A stretch of DNA of 64,000 nt from Telmatactis stephensoni (Eukaryota > Cnidaria > Anthozoa > Actiniaria > Isophelliidae), in the NCBI GenBank assembly GCA_029948255.1, contig JALIZF010001793.1:120001-184000 (forward strand), read 5' to 3'. Shown in pieces: positions 23,543-34,264 of this stretch. The translations under genes were made by a program, and so were the position numbers. How positions within the stretch are numbered: the stretch's first letter is position 1; each line of letters starts with the position of its first letter. The notes beneath the pieces were generated by a model. That model saw nothing but the letters and a program-made list of their open reading frames with translations, did no database searches and was not told the DNA's origin.

Positions 23543-23701
23543 TTTATGATTTACATGCATAATATAAAGATTGTTTGACTTTAATTTCGACACAACCCCC
23601 AACTGAGAATTTGCTTCTCAATGATAACAACGCAATTACGTTGTTAATATCACCTGAAGTGGACCACTCAGCTTTAGATTTCGAAACAACGTTTGGATTG
23701 T

Positions 23702-23763
23702 TAAAAAACAGCTCAAATTCATCAGATTACTGAAAACATGCCTTTCAATACGAGTTTTGAATA
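23702..23763 (+). pseudogene. Relic of a GPCR 5' end (upstream of G4)
   Basis: Receptor-type leader followed by ATG and MPFNTSFE then TAA, as at the other relics. Confidence 0.65.
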
Positions 23764-23814
23764 ATTGAATTGTATCACTAGAAACCTTTCCCTTTTATAA
23801 TGCTTTTATCTTAA

Positions 23815-24271
23815 AGTGCCAATAAAACCTAGCAAAATCTTTTTGAATCGAGAAATACATCGTATAAATATACGCTTTCTATAAATATTTCTGAATAAAA
23901 TCAACTCCTCTCTGAGAATAAGCAATTCAAATCTGAAAATGCAAATGATATGATGTCAAAGCAGGAATTATTAAGTATACAAATACACTAGATACGAATT
24001 TCATACTAGTTTTATATTCGCAAAACAATCTCATTGCTAAAGTACAAGGTATGGTGAGTATTTTTGCTACTTAACTGAAATGCACTTGTTTCACAACTAG
24101 AATCAAAATCAAGCCAATTCCTGCTTTGACGTCATCTCATTTGCATTTTCAGATTTGAACTGCTTGATTCTCAGAGAGGAGTTGATTTTATTCAGAAATA
24201 TTTATAGAAAACGTATATTTATATGATGTATTTCTCGATTCAAAAAGATTTTGCTAGGTTTTATGGGCACT
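23815..24271. mobile_element. TTAA-type palindromic MITE upstream of G4
   Basis: TTAA then AGTGCCAATAAA at the left. The right end TTTTATGGGCACT is followed by TTGG, a decayed site. Same family as 14632-15095. Confidence 0.75.
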
Positions 24272-24667
24272 TTGGGTATCGTGAGCCGCTTTATTTGTAT
24301 TGTGTAATTGATCACTGTTTAACTTACTCACTGATTACTTAACCAATTGGGCAATTGTCCCTGGTAACAAATACTGAAAAATAAGAAAAGTCAAGACGAC
24401 AATGCTCTGAAATACAGCTTTAATTCAGTGTGGGACTCTGTGTTTCCAATATCACAAAGGAAGGAAAGTCCGCGTTAAGCCACCGTGCTTTCTCGACTGA
24501 AGGTAAAGAAGACTTGCCATTTAACGATTGGCACGCCAGAGTTCACTCAAAGATTGATTGTTTATCATTTTCCTCTCAGTCGTAAGAAGATAATTGCGTT
24601 TGGGCAAACTTTAAACTTACTCAAGTTCACATTAATTAAAAAAACCTCAAATCCATCAGATGAAAAT

Positions 24668-25642
24668 ATGTCTTCTAGTGAGAACTTTGAATATGACAAA
24701 ATCCCAAAATCGATGGCCTACTGCCTTCTTTTCCTCATCTCCATCGTTGGAAACTCTCTCATCGTATGGGTCATCTACAAAGACAATCGATTGAGAACTA
24801 CCACCAATTTCTTGGTGGCCAACATGGCTGTCAGTGATCTTCTTGCCACTATTGTTCTTGTTCCTTACAACATTGTGGGTATCATCTTTGATTCCAGATG
24901 GCTAATAACCAATGACTTTGGACTTGCTTGGTGTAAACTTCATGTTTTTGTCGCAGACACCTCCACTGCGGTTTCATTGTACAGTTGTGTTTTTATCGCC
25001 ATCGATCGGTACTACGCCGTCGCCCATCCACTGAAAGGAGGCTTTAGCAGATCTCGACTGAAATACATCATACCAGGGATTTGGATCTTTGCAACCATGA
25101 TCGCATCACCTGATCTGTATTATTTCAAACTAGTTAGAAGTCAAGGCACAACATATTGTTCTATAGAAAACGAAGAATTGCCACAGCATAAAAACTATTT
25201 TATTCTTCTCGTGGCCCTTACTGTTGGCGTCCCTCTCCAAATCATATCCACCCTCTATATCTTAATCGTCTACAAGCTTCGTCATCACACAGTACCAGGA
25301 AACCAGACTGACTTGGCCAGGAGAAGAAGAGAACAACAGAACAGAAAGGTCTTGAAAATGTCGGTGACTATCGTTACACTACTCTACATTAGCCAACTTA
25401 TTTGTGCCATCGTTGTGCTGTTACTAGTGGGACCCCTCAACAAACTGGCCGCGGATGCAAAACAAGATTTATTGTTCGCTGTCATTTTTGTTGCACGAGC
25501 GAGCTTTGCCTACAATTTCTTTATTTATGTTATCTTCAATGATATTTATCGTGAGAATACAAAAGCCATAATAAGAAAATGGTGTTGTAAGCTTTGCCCA
25601 CGTCAAAATCGTAATGCAGTTGGAGCCGTGGATGGTCACTGA
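24668..25642 (+). CDS. Class A GPCR, array member G4
   Basis: A single exon of 324 aa. I start it at MSSSENFEYD, although the frame is open 61 codons further upstream to a GTG. TM5 reads GVPLQIIST, where other members have PLPIIST, so a TM5 proline is replaced by Gln. One Val is missing in TM6 (CAIVVLLLVG). The tail ends GAVDGH. DRY (AIDRYYAVAHPL) and the disulphide cysteines are kept. Its near-twin is G7. An AATAAA follows the stop. Confidence 0.9.
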   Translation: MSSSENFEYDKIPKSMAYCLLFLISIVGNSLIVWVIYKDNRLRTTTNFLVANMAVSDLLATIVLVPYNIVGIIFDSRWLITNDFGLAWCKLHVFVADTSTAVSLYSCVFIAIDRYYAVAHPLKGGFSRSRLKYIIPGIWIFATMIASPDLYYFKLVRSQGTTYCSIENEELPQHKNYFILLVALTVGVPLQIISTLYILIVYKLRHHTVPGNQTDLARRRREQQNRKVLKMSVTIVTLLYISQLICAIVVLLLVGPLNKLAADAKQDLLFAVIFVARASFAYNFFIYVIFNDIYRENTKAIIRKWCCKLCPRQNRNAVGAVDGH

Positions 25643-26578
25643 AGACTTTAGAGTGGTGCGACAGACTGCTGCCAATAATTTCCACAATAAATCATGAACC
25701 ATAACACTAAGATAAAGATCATAGTGCCTCACAAATTGGCTGATAATTTATCGGCCCCCAAACTAGTTCGTTGGTCTTTTGATGAAGTCTCTGGGTGTTT
25801 CTGGATTCACCGTAAACTATTGCCTATCAGCCCTCTTAGCAACTACAAAAAAGAAAGACAGTACACCAGTACAATACAAGGCTTGTTTTCAGGTTGTCAT
25901 ACTAGTATATTAATATCCGTTTCTCAGTTGCAGCCGTTTGGAATAATCTTGATAAAGATCCAAAGACACCTTCTCTAAGATCTTTCAAATTAAATCTTAA
26001 GTTAAGTCAATTTTAATAGAGTCGTATGATTAGTTTGATAAACAATATCATATTTGCTGCTTTGCCAAAATGCTTAATATCTTAATTTTAAGAATATATA
26101 TGTAGTTACTCAGCTTGATGAGCTTTCCAGTTATTTCCGAGTAACTTTCACCTTTGAATTTTTGTTTTTTGTTTTTTTGTTTTTTGTTTTGTTTTGAGCT
26201 ATGTAAATTCCTAAAATGTATTGTCATGGTAATAAAGTCGACGTTGTTGTTACAGTCCGTTTATAAAGTCCCTTCCTTGCAGCACCAGTGCTGAATTACG
26301 AAGGACGCAGCTCAACGTGATCGAGTCGAAGGTATTAAGGGCGCTGTCATTACGAGACAGTTACACATTTACATACAAATTTACATACACACACACACGT
26401 AGCAGCCACCATACAATCCATGTCCGTCTAGTATAGGCCACGGTTTTGTTCGGCTGTAACACAGGCTAGATTACTTTGAATACTGTTATATATTGTTGGA
26501 CATTCGCGAGCTCATAAAAAACGGTATGAAAACGGTATTTTATGAATGGGTTGTCACTCGGAAATGTGTTGGGGGGGT

Positions 26579-26791
26579 GTTTACATGGCACTAGGATCAT
26601 CCCAGCAGGCGAATCATCCTACTGACCTGCTATATATTTACTGCATTCTGTTTAGTACTGAGGATAATCCTAGTACCCGAAGTGAAGACACAAATTTCAT
26701 GTTAAACAGAATACAGTAAATGTACAGCAGGTAGAATGATTCACTTGCTAAGATGATCATAGTGCTAGGATTTTTCTAGTGCCATGTAAAC
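26579..26791. mobile_element. Palindromic MITE with GTTTACATGGCACTAGGATC ends, copy 1
   Basis: 213 bp. GTTTACATGGCACTAG at the left and CTAGTGCCATGTAAAC at the right are exact inverses, and inner arms also pair. It is repeated at 45391-45603. Confidence 0.75.
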
Positions 26792-27035
26792 CTTAACCGT
26801 TTTGAAAAGATCGGCCAAGTTAACCTCGCTCTGGATCTGGGATTCCGCGATTTTCAAGTTTAGGCGACAAATGACGAAAGAGATGACGACGATGATGAAG
26901 TTGATTTTGATGATGACAATGATAATTTTCCAGCCTTTTATAATAAAAAAATATCCCATAAATGATTTCCAATATCTCTTATCATATCATTTTCTGATCA
27001 AAATAGGAAACAAATTGTTTGTCGCATATTTAACG

Positions 27036-27122
27036 TAGCCTGCGTAGCGGCGTAAGGGGAGGGGGAAGAAAGGATCCCCCCTCTTCTCTCTCCCCAATCC
27101 CCTTGCGCCGCTACGCAGGCTA
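27036..27122. repeat. Short inverted repeat TAGCCTGCGTAGCGGCG, copy 1
   Basis: TAGCCTGCGTAGCGGCG and CGCCGCTACGCAGGCTA enclose a G-rich then C-rich loop, so the whole 87 bp can fold. It is repeated at 45847. Confidence 0.7.
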
Positions 27123-27938
27123 TATTTAACGATACAACTAGTCTTACTACTAAACATCGTTTTCTAATAAAGTCTGTACTTTTAATCATGTTCTGATCAA
27201 AATAGGAAACAAAGAAATTTCGCATGAATAACTATACCAATAGTCTACCGGTCTGATTAGAGGATATAGTGATATAACCTAATTACTTCAGTGCTGTTCA
27301 TGCTGCCGTTCATATTTTTCTTAAATAAAAATAGCACTATACAGCGGCATTTTGTAACTACCTACGCATTTTGTAATAACGATTGCAGCATTTTGTAATA
27401 TCAACAAGTCTACGCAATTTGTAATAACATACTGACACAAATGTAGATAAGTTTAGATATAGATAAAATAACGTAGAGAGATGTAAGTTTAGATGTAGAT
27501 AAATGTAGATAAGTTTCTATAAGTGATTACTTTATGAAAAACACATGGTTCCATACATACTCACTCGGGATATATTATACACTAACAGAATGTAAATATC
27601 CAACACACATCCCAGTTTGCAAGTTCACTCTTAGTACGATTCGTTCTTTTTGGTTGAATTCTAATACGTGTATATATAACAATGTATAATTTCAACTTTA
27701 TTAATCCCAATAATGATAGAATCACCAATATGACTCCCTTATTATTATAAGTCTCAATAATAACTGGTGATGTGTGTGTAATATAACCTGGGACAATAGA
27801 TAGAATCAACATACACACTATATTCCGGCTGTAATATTGTTTAACATCAATAAACAATAAACAGGGAAAAAGACATCATATATACATCATCATCACAATA
27901 AAGAGCGTCAATGTGTCTTACTTCATCAATGTTTATCA

Positions 27939-28116
27939 TTATAAACCAGTATAAGCCCAAGCCATGTAGCCAGACATTGTGTCAACCAGCTGCTCTTCGT
28001 TATATGATTTCTCAGCTCCAAAACTAATCCACTTGATGGGCCAAATATATTCTTGGAAATAAGTCCACAAGTCTATCGACAATCTTGCAAAATCAAGCGC
28101 ACACACTTCTGAGACG
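27939..28116 (-). CDS. Possible terminal exon of an unknown gene, copy 1
   Basis: A good acceptor (TTCCTGTTTCAG) precedes 59 codons, including LWTYFQEYIWPIKWISFG and DTMSGYMAWAYTGL, then TAA. The sequence is aromatic-rich and non-repetitive. The second copy (46755-46932) keeps the same length and frame with few changes. I do not recognise the family and found no upstream exon with confidence. It could be a live minus-strand gene, a fragment, or chance. Confidence 0.35.
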
Positions 28117-28611
28117 CTGAAACAGGAATTAAGAATATGGGCGAAGAGCGATCTCGAGCCATGGAGACAAATCCTTGTGTAGTTATTGTAGTCAAATGAA
28201 CATATCTCCTAATTTCATTTTGCTTGTTCTGCTTTTCGCTTTGTTCTTCTCATTTTCATCCTTTTCAATTTCACTTTCATTCTCATTCTCGTCGTAACCG
28301 CTATTCCAAATTCCGTAAGTTATTCACACTGAAAATGCTACAACCGTTATTACAAAATGCGTATTTATCACAAAATGCATCATTATTACAAAATGCCGCA
28401 GTACAAGCACCTGGTCTCATGACACCTGTCATCCTTTTCTATAACTTTTACTTTTTAATAAAATACAAGTTAACATGCTATTTCATTTGGTTCAGGCATG
28501 AAATAGATATTTCCTCAAGCAGTTTTAATACATTATTTGTCGTTGTACACTTATCAAGAAATTAATATATTCCATTTTTCCGTGCGTCTGTTCCCAAACA
28601 TTTAACTCAAT

Positions 28612-29028
28612 AGGCCATATACACTAACAGGTCACGTGACCCTATCTCCCCTAAATCAAGTAGCACCGTCAAAATGAACGCCAGAAATAGAAAGAGCACC
28701 TAAATATTAGTAAAAGTGCAAATTTTCAGCAGCTAAGATGTAATACAGGAGAAATGACAGTAAATTTAAGATTGGATTTTTTCTTAAGATTCGTTCGGAA
28801 AAGCGCGTTGGATAGCACGAGCTTGCCATCCAACGCGCTTTTCCGAACGAATCTTAAGAAAATATCCAATCTTAAATTTACTGTCATTTTTTCTCTTATT
28901 CACCTTATAAACTGAAACTTTGCACTTTTACTAATATCGAGGTGCTCTTTCACTTTTTGGAGTTCATTTTGATGTGCTGCTTGATTTAGGGGAGATAGGG
29001 TCACGTGACCTGTTAGTGCATATGGCCT
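28612..29028. mobile_element. 417-bp full-length palindromic MITE, present only in copy 1
   Basis: AGGCCATATACACTAACAGG at the left is inverted at the right (one or two mismatches), with GTCACGTGACC next to it. The arms pair along the whole element to a short centre near 28820. Flanks are AT/AT. The matching site in copy 2 (near 47420) is empty and reads CTCAATTGTCAAC, which fixes the ends and a 2-bp duplication. Confidence 0.85.
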
Positions 29029-29162
29029 ATTGTCAACTTTTTTACGTACATTCATGATCGCATAAGCAGATGTTATCCAAACTAATTAAAGTGTTTTCCT
29101 GGCTATGTAGAGTCAAAATGTCTTATTAGATCAATTGCAATCCTGATTGCAAAGCTGTTATA

Positions 29163-29632
29163 CAGTAAAAACCCGCATATAAGAACCACTGTTTTTCGAG
29201 GTTAGGCTAATTAAAAGTGGTTCTTATGTAATTGGTATTTAGTGAGAATTTAGGCTAAGGTGGTTCTTAACTGGTTCTTATATACAAGGCAAAAACAATA
29301 TGTATATATGTTTGTATTGTATATGTATAAAAAAATCATTTGCTTATTATTATTGAGTACAAATAATAACATATTATTGTATATACATCACCTAAAACAT
29401 TTGTAAAGCATTTATCTTGTAAAAATTTGGTCATTCGGCCTGAACTTATATTTTTTTCACCATTTACAAAAACAAAAAAAAGAACATAAATCCAAATCAA
29501 TGTTGAAACCTTTTATATAAGAACCAGTCTAATTTCTTAGGCTAAAGTGGTTCTTATTTAACAGATGCTTAAAAAGCAAATTTTAGCCTAGTGGTTCTTA
29601 ATCCACTGGATCTTATATGCGGGTTTTTACTG
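29163..29632. mobile_element. TA-flanked MITE with CAGTAAAAACCCGCATAT ends, copy 1
   Basis: TA, then CAGTAAAAACCCGCATAT, with the inverse ATATGCGGGTTTTTACTG and TA at the right. Internal GGTTCTTA words repeat in both orientations. The TA target and CAG start fit the Tc1/mariner group. It lies about 220 bp upstream of G5. Confidence 0.8.
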
Positions 29633-29852
29633 TATTGCAAGCAAGGGCGGTCTTGTTCCCATGCACTTCTTGCGTAAACTCCGTTGTTGGTTGCTAGTGT
29701 TTCTCAAGATAAACCGCACACTTAAACAATTGGCAACCTACCATTTTTAGCAAAAATCGCTCAAACTGAGGATACTCAAAAAGTTAAACAGGTCATCATC
29801 TCGTTCGGATCACAACTGAGTTACGTCTTAACTTGCTGAAAATCAAGAGAGA

Positions 29853-30879
29853 ATGTTTTCATTGTCAGGAAACAGTTCAAATGTGTCGAATGACCACAGC
29901 TCTTCTAATACGAACTTTGATTATAACAAAATCCCAAAGACGATGGCCTACTGCCTTCTTTTCCTCATCTCCATCGTTGGAAACTCTCTCATCGTATGGA
30001 TCATCTACAAAGATAATCGATTGAGAACTACCACCAATTTCTTGGTGGCCAACATGGCTGTCAGTGATCTTCTCTCGACTCTGTTTCTTGTCCCTCCCTA
30101 CACTGTGGGGATCATCTTTGATTACAAATGGCTAATTCCGAATAAATTTGGACTAGCTTGGTGTAAATGTCATGCTTTTGTCGGAGACGCCTCGACTGCG
30201 GTTTCATTGTACAGTTGTGTTCGTTTTTATCGCCATCGATCGGTACTACGCCGTGGCCCATCCACTGAAAGGAGGCTTCAGCAGATCTCGACTGAAATAC
30301 ATCATACCAGGGATTTGGATCTATTCAGCCCTGATCACTTCACCTTATCTGTATTATTTCAAACTAGTTAGAAGTCAAGGCACAACATATTGTTCTGTGG
30401 AATACGAAGAGTTACCTCAGCACAAAATCCATTTCCTTTTTCTCGTAGCCCTTTCTGTTGGCGTCCCTCTCCCAATCATATCCACCCTCTATATCTTAAT
30501 CGTCTACAAGCTTCGTCATCACACAGTACCAGGAAACCAGACTGACTTGGCCAGGAGAAGAAGAGAACAGCAGAACAGAAAGGTTTTGAAAATGTCCGTG
30601 ACAATTGTTGCACTACTCTACATCAGCCAACTTATTTGTGCCATCGTTGTTGTGCTGTTACTAGTGGGACCCCTCAACAAACTGGCCGAGGATGTACGAC
30701 AAGATTTATTGTTCGCTGTCTTATTTGTTGTACGAATGACCTTCGCCTACAATTTCTTTATTTATGTTATCTTCAATGATATTTACCGTGAGAATACAAA
30801 AGCCATAATTAGAAAATGGTGTTGCAGGCTTTGTTCACGTCAAAATCACAATGCAGTTGGAGCCGTGGATGGACAGTGA
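29853..30879 (+). pseudogene. Class A GPCR, array member G5 (frameshifted chimera)
   Basis: It starts MFSLSGNSSNVSNDHSSSNT, which carries potential N-glycosylation sites, and is almost identical to G8 up to GPLNKLA. A 4-bp insertion (CGTT) near 30218-30224, in TM3 just before the DRY motif, breaks the frame. Downstream the frame is open again through DRY to the stop. From about 30681 the sequence switches to G2-like (GAGGATGTACGACAAG) and stays so through the tail and 3' flank. The poly(A) signal AATAAA of the other members is AATATA here. It could only act as a truncated product if translated. Confidence 0.88.
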
Positions 30880-31476
30880 CTCCCGTAGACCGTAGAGGTG
30901 GCATGACAGACTACTGCCAACAAGTTCTACAATATATTATGAACCATAACACCAAGATAAAGATCAATGTGACCCAGAAATTACTGAGCTGACAACGTAT
31001 CGGCCACGCAAATAAGTTCATTGTAAATAACTCGTTGGTCTTTTGATAAAGTTCCGGGTGCTGCTGATTACCGTAAACTGCCGCTTATAAGTCCCCGGTT
31101 ATAGGCCCTCTTTATAGCAAACAAAAATGATAGTCCGCTTATAAGCCTTAGGATCAGCTCTGGACAGTGATCAACAAATGATCATGTATGACTGACTGAA
31201 AAATTTAATTAAGAAGGAGACCTCGTCACCCTACGGTGCTTTTCATGAGGGAACTCTAACATATAAAATTATTATAAATTTAAAAACGAGACTATAAAAA
31301 CTATGATTAACAAACAATCCTAAAAACAATAATAAAAAATTTGGAAGCGTACAAAATTCTAGTAGAAAGATATATAAGACAAGTCTTATATTATCAATAT
31401 GAAATACTAGAGAAATATTTTTCTTAAATATTGCATAAGACGCAGTATTTAAGAAAAGTGATATTATATATATATA

Positions 31477-31742
31477 CTTGGATTTGCGAAATCCTTTGAC
31501 AGTGTATCCCATTCTCGCCTAAGGCATAGGTCAATTGCTCAAATGGTTTGAGAACTATCTTTCCAATCCCGTCCAATACACGGTCCTACGAGGTATAATA
31601 TCATCGTCTCTTCCAGTAACATCAGGTGTTCCACAAGGAAGAATTGGGACCTTTACTTTTCTTAGCTTACTTTATATAAATGACCTGCCAGCAGTTATTG
31701 AAAGCGGTTCTTACTTCGATAACTCGTGCCAGTCTCTCGACT
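31477..31742 (+). pseudogene. LINE reverse-transcriptase fragment, copy c
   Basis: Third copy of the RT relic (LKWFENYLSN, TSGVPQG and YINDLPAVIESGSY parts). It has a small deletion after CCACAAGGAAG compared with copy b. Confidence 0.7.
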
Positions 31743-31776
31743 TATAACCCCGAGGTCGACGATGCGCCAATTTTAC

Positions 31777-31803
31777 CCCCCCCCCCCCCCCCCCCCCCCC
31801 CCG
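31777..31803 (+). repeat. Poly-C tract
   Basis: About 25 Cs, longer than in the matching site near 17379. A simple-sequence length difference between the duplicates. Confidence 0.9.
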
Positions 31804-32065
31804 CCCTGCTCTAGCCATCAGTACTCCGTTTTAAGGTTATTAAAAACAGCATGTATACAATTTGTCTGCGCATGTCTGTGTTTTGGGCTTGAAATTCATT
31901 TGCATATCGAATGCAAGAAATTTTATGTTGACACGGAACATTTGGCTGGCTCTCTCGTTCTTCAAAATTATGTTCAACTACCGAAATACTGAGACAACTA
32001 AAACATGAGCAGTCTACCTACCGCTAGTGCGCTGTAGATAACTATCCAGATCGAAGGCACCCCAG

Positions 32066-32164
32066 ATGGGAAAATATCACGCGTCAAAGTCAGTAGAAAG
32101 TTGTAAGAAGGACCAGAACTCCGCACTTTCGAGTTATAATGTTGGCGTTGAATTCATGTATAAG
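32066..32164 (+). CDS. Possible orphan exon, copy 2
   Basis: Identical in length and protein to 17652-17750, with the same donor (TATAAG|GTAAAT). Function unknown. Confidence 0.25.
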
Positions 32165-32409
32165 GTAAATTTAGTAATGCATGTTATTACCAACATGGTA
32201 CTGTTGGAATTGGATCCAATAAGAGTACTCTGGACTTCATTGATTGTTAAATAATTAGCCATGTTTACTGAAATCTCGTACTTTTTCGCGCAAAATTCTT
32301 GCAATTCATTCTGAAAATTTTACATCTTTGACAGCGCCCCCCAGCAACATTATTTAATAATACGCTTTTTCCATGCTTCGTTCTTGTAAACCAGAGCTAT
32401 CTTTCTACA

Positions 32410-32468
32410 AAGATACGAGGTCACTGGGAATCGAACTCAGACCTCTAACACCGAAGGGGCGTTACCGT
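32410..32468 (-). mobile_element. tRNA-derived SINE fragment, copy 2 of the 17996 type
   Basis: Duplicate of 17996-18054 with the same B-box-like GAGTTCGATTCCC on the minus strand. Confidence 0.45.
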
Positions 32469-32477
32469 CCTCGTTTT

Positions 32478-33348
32478 TGTATCTACTGCAGAATGCAGTA
32501 GATACTATGTCATCGTGTTGAAAATGGATATACTTCATGCTTCACTCAAATTATGAGATCACGGTATATTGGTATTCACCAGAACATGTGTGAGTTTCGA
32601 CACGAAGTTCTATGCTTGTTAACAATAGAAAGTGTTAACAATAGAAAAGTGGGAATATTTTCGGAAAATACACGGGAACACGGACATGACGACTGTTGAC
32701 AAGCTTGACAAGAATTCAAGTCAAAAATCTTGGTAAGTGATGTTTTTAGCAATGTTTTTATGCCCATTAATAAGGCTCAGCTTTAATAGAATATGTCAGG
32801 TTTATTCTTATGGAGAATTTTTAAATCATTATTCAATTTTGAGGTCGTTTTTGAGCCGGTAAGTCAATACAATATTGAAGTGTTCGTCTCGATCTCGTTT
32901 GAGCCTTTCGCAAATGTTCTATCTTTTAGCAACAGTAAACAAGTTTACACCGATTGCATGTAAACTATCATCAAATAATTCACTTCATTATATAATATTT
33001 CAGCTCCTATTTAAATAAAAAAATGTAATGGCCTACAGTATGTACGAAGACCTCAAACCGTGGACCTTGATTGCAAGGCCAAACAAACACTAGCAATTCC
33101 TTTTATAAAACCTATGACACTGTCTATGAAAGCTGTCTCTATTGATGGACGTAAAAACATTGTTAAGAATATCACTTACCAAGTTTTTCCGAACATTTAA
33201 TTTCCGAAAGACATCAGTTGACGTAATATCAAACTGCCCTGTCCAACGAACTCCATAAAATTCTTCAACATTCTTCATGTTTTTCTTTCAATTTCAATGC
33301 ATTTCACATTGTCAAAAATATTTCTATAACACGTCTGCAGTAGATACA
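32478..33348. mobile_element. Element bounded by TGTATCTACTGCAG inverted ends, copy 2
   Basis: Duplicate of 18064-18930. On the minus strand a short open stretch (MKNVEEFYGVRWTGQF) runs to a GGTAAGTG donor-like site. It is disrupted in copy 1 by a 4-bp difference. Confidence 0.4.
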
Positions 33349-33458
33349 TGCACCTTTCAGGTGCCTTTTATTTATTTATTTTTTGGCAAGTACCATCTAA
33401 AATTTTTGTACACATAATATTTTTATCGTCTAAGGTTTTTTTAATCAAGATTGACTTT

Positions 33459-33810
33459 GTATTATTGTATTGTATTGTATTGTATTGTATTGTATTGTAT
33501 TGTATTGTATTGTATTGTATTGTATTGTATTGTGTTGTGTTGTGTTGTGTTGTGTTGTGTTGTGTTGTGTTGTTGTGTGTTGTGTTGTGTTGTGTTGTGT
33601 GTTGTGTTGTGTTGTGTTGTGTTGTGTTGTGTTGTATTGTTGTGTTGTGTTGTGTTGTGTTGTGTTGTGTTGTTGTGTTGTGTTGTGTTGTGTTGTGTTG
33701 TGTTGTGTTGTTGTGTTGTGTTGTGTTGTGTTGTGTTGTGTTGTTGTGTTGTGTTGTGTTGTGTTGTGTTGTGTTGTGTTGTGGTTGTGGTTGTGGTTGT
33801 GCTGTATTGT
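33459..33810 (+). repeat. Pentanucleotide array, copy 2
   Basis: Same (ATTGT)n then (GTTGT)n array as at 19041, about 70 bases shorter. Cys/Val-rich frames here are not genes. Confidence 0.95.
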
Positions 33811-34264
33811 AACGAAAAAAGCCTTTGCTTTTTCTATATCGATATTTTCCTACCTACTTTACATTCATTTTAGTTTATTAAGCACATCGTGCAGACACAT
33901 CAATCCGCGAGTTTCAATTGCTCTCTTAGTATTATGGTTTCTTGGTGAACTTCCAAAATTTTGACAACCTCCAAGTTTTCAACTTCAGAGAGAAAATCCG
34001 ATCCAATCAATTCTTTCAATTCTTTATTTCCAAAATAATTTATATATAAGTACAATACTCCACTGACCTGCAAATAGTTAAACCTAATCTAGGCAGGTCA
34101 GTGGATAACAGAGTGGACCTAATATACAATGTGAAATACACATGACATACACACACAAAGAAAAATATACATATATATATAATGTTTCAAAATATTTACA
34201 TGTAGATATAATAATTAGGATGAATATAAGGTACAACTAAATATTAATTATATGACTTAAATGC

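Larger units (their letters stand above)
16286..30687 (+). repeat. Segmental duplication, copy 1 (about 14.4 kb)
   Basis: Runs from within G2 to within G5. It matches 30688-49085 in the same order and orientation: G2/G5 3' end, RT fragment, SINE, inverted element, pentanucleotide array, G3/G6, G4/G7, MITEs, G5/G8 5' part. It differs from copy 2 by a 417-bp MITE (28612-29028) present only here and by lacking the LINE at 34004-38495. Confidence 0.88.

Noticed and set aside
33459..33964. Same Cys/Val-rich frames in the second copy
   Set aside because: Same 5-bp repeat artefact.
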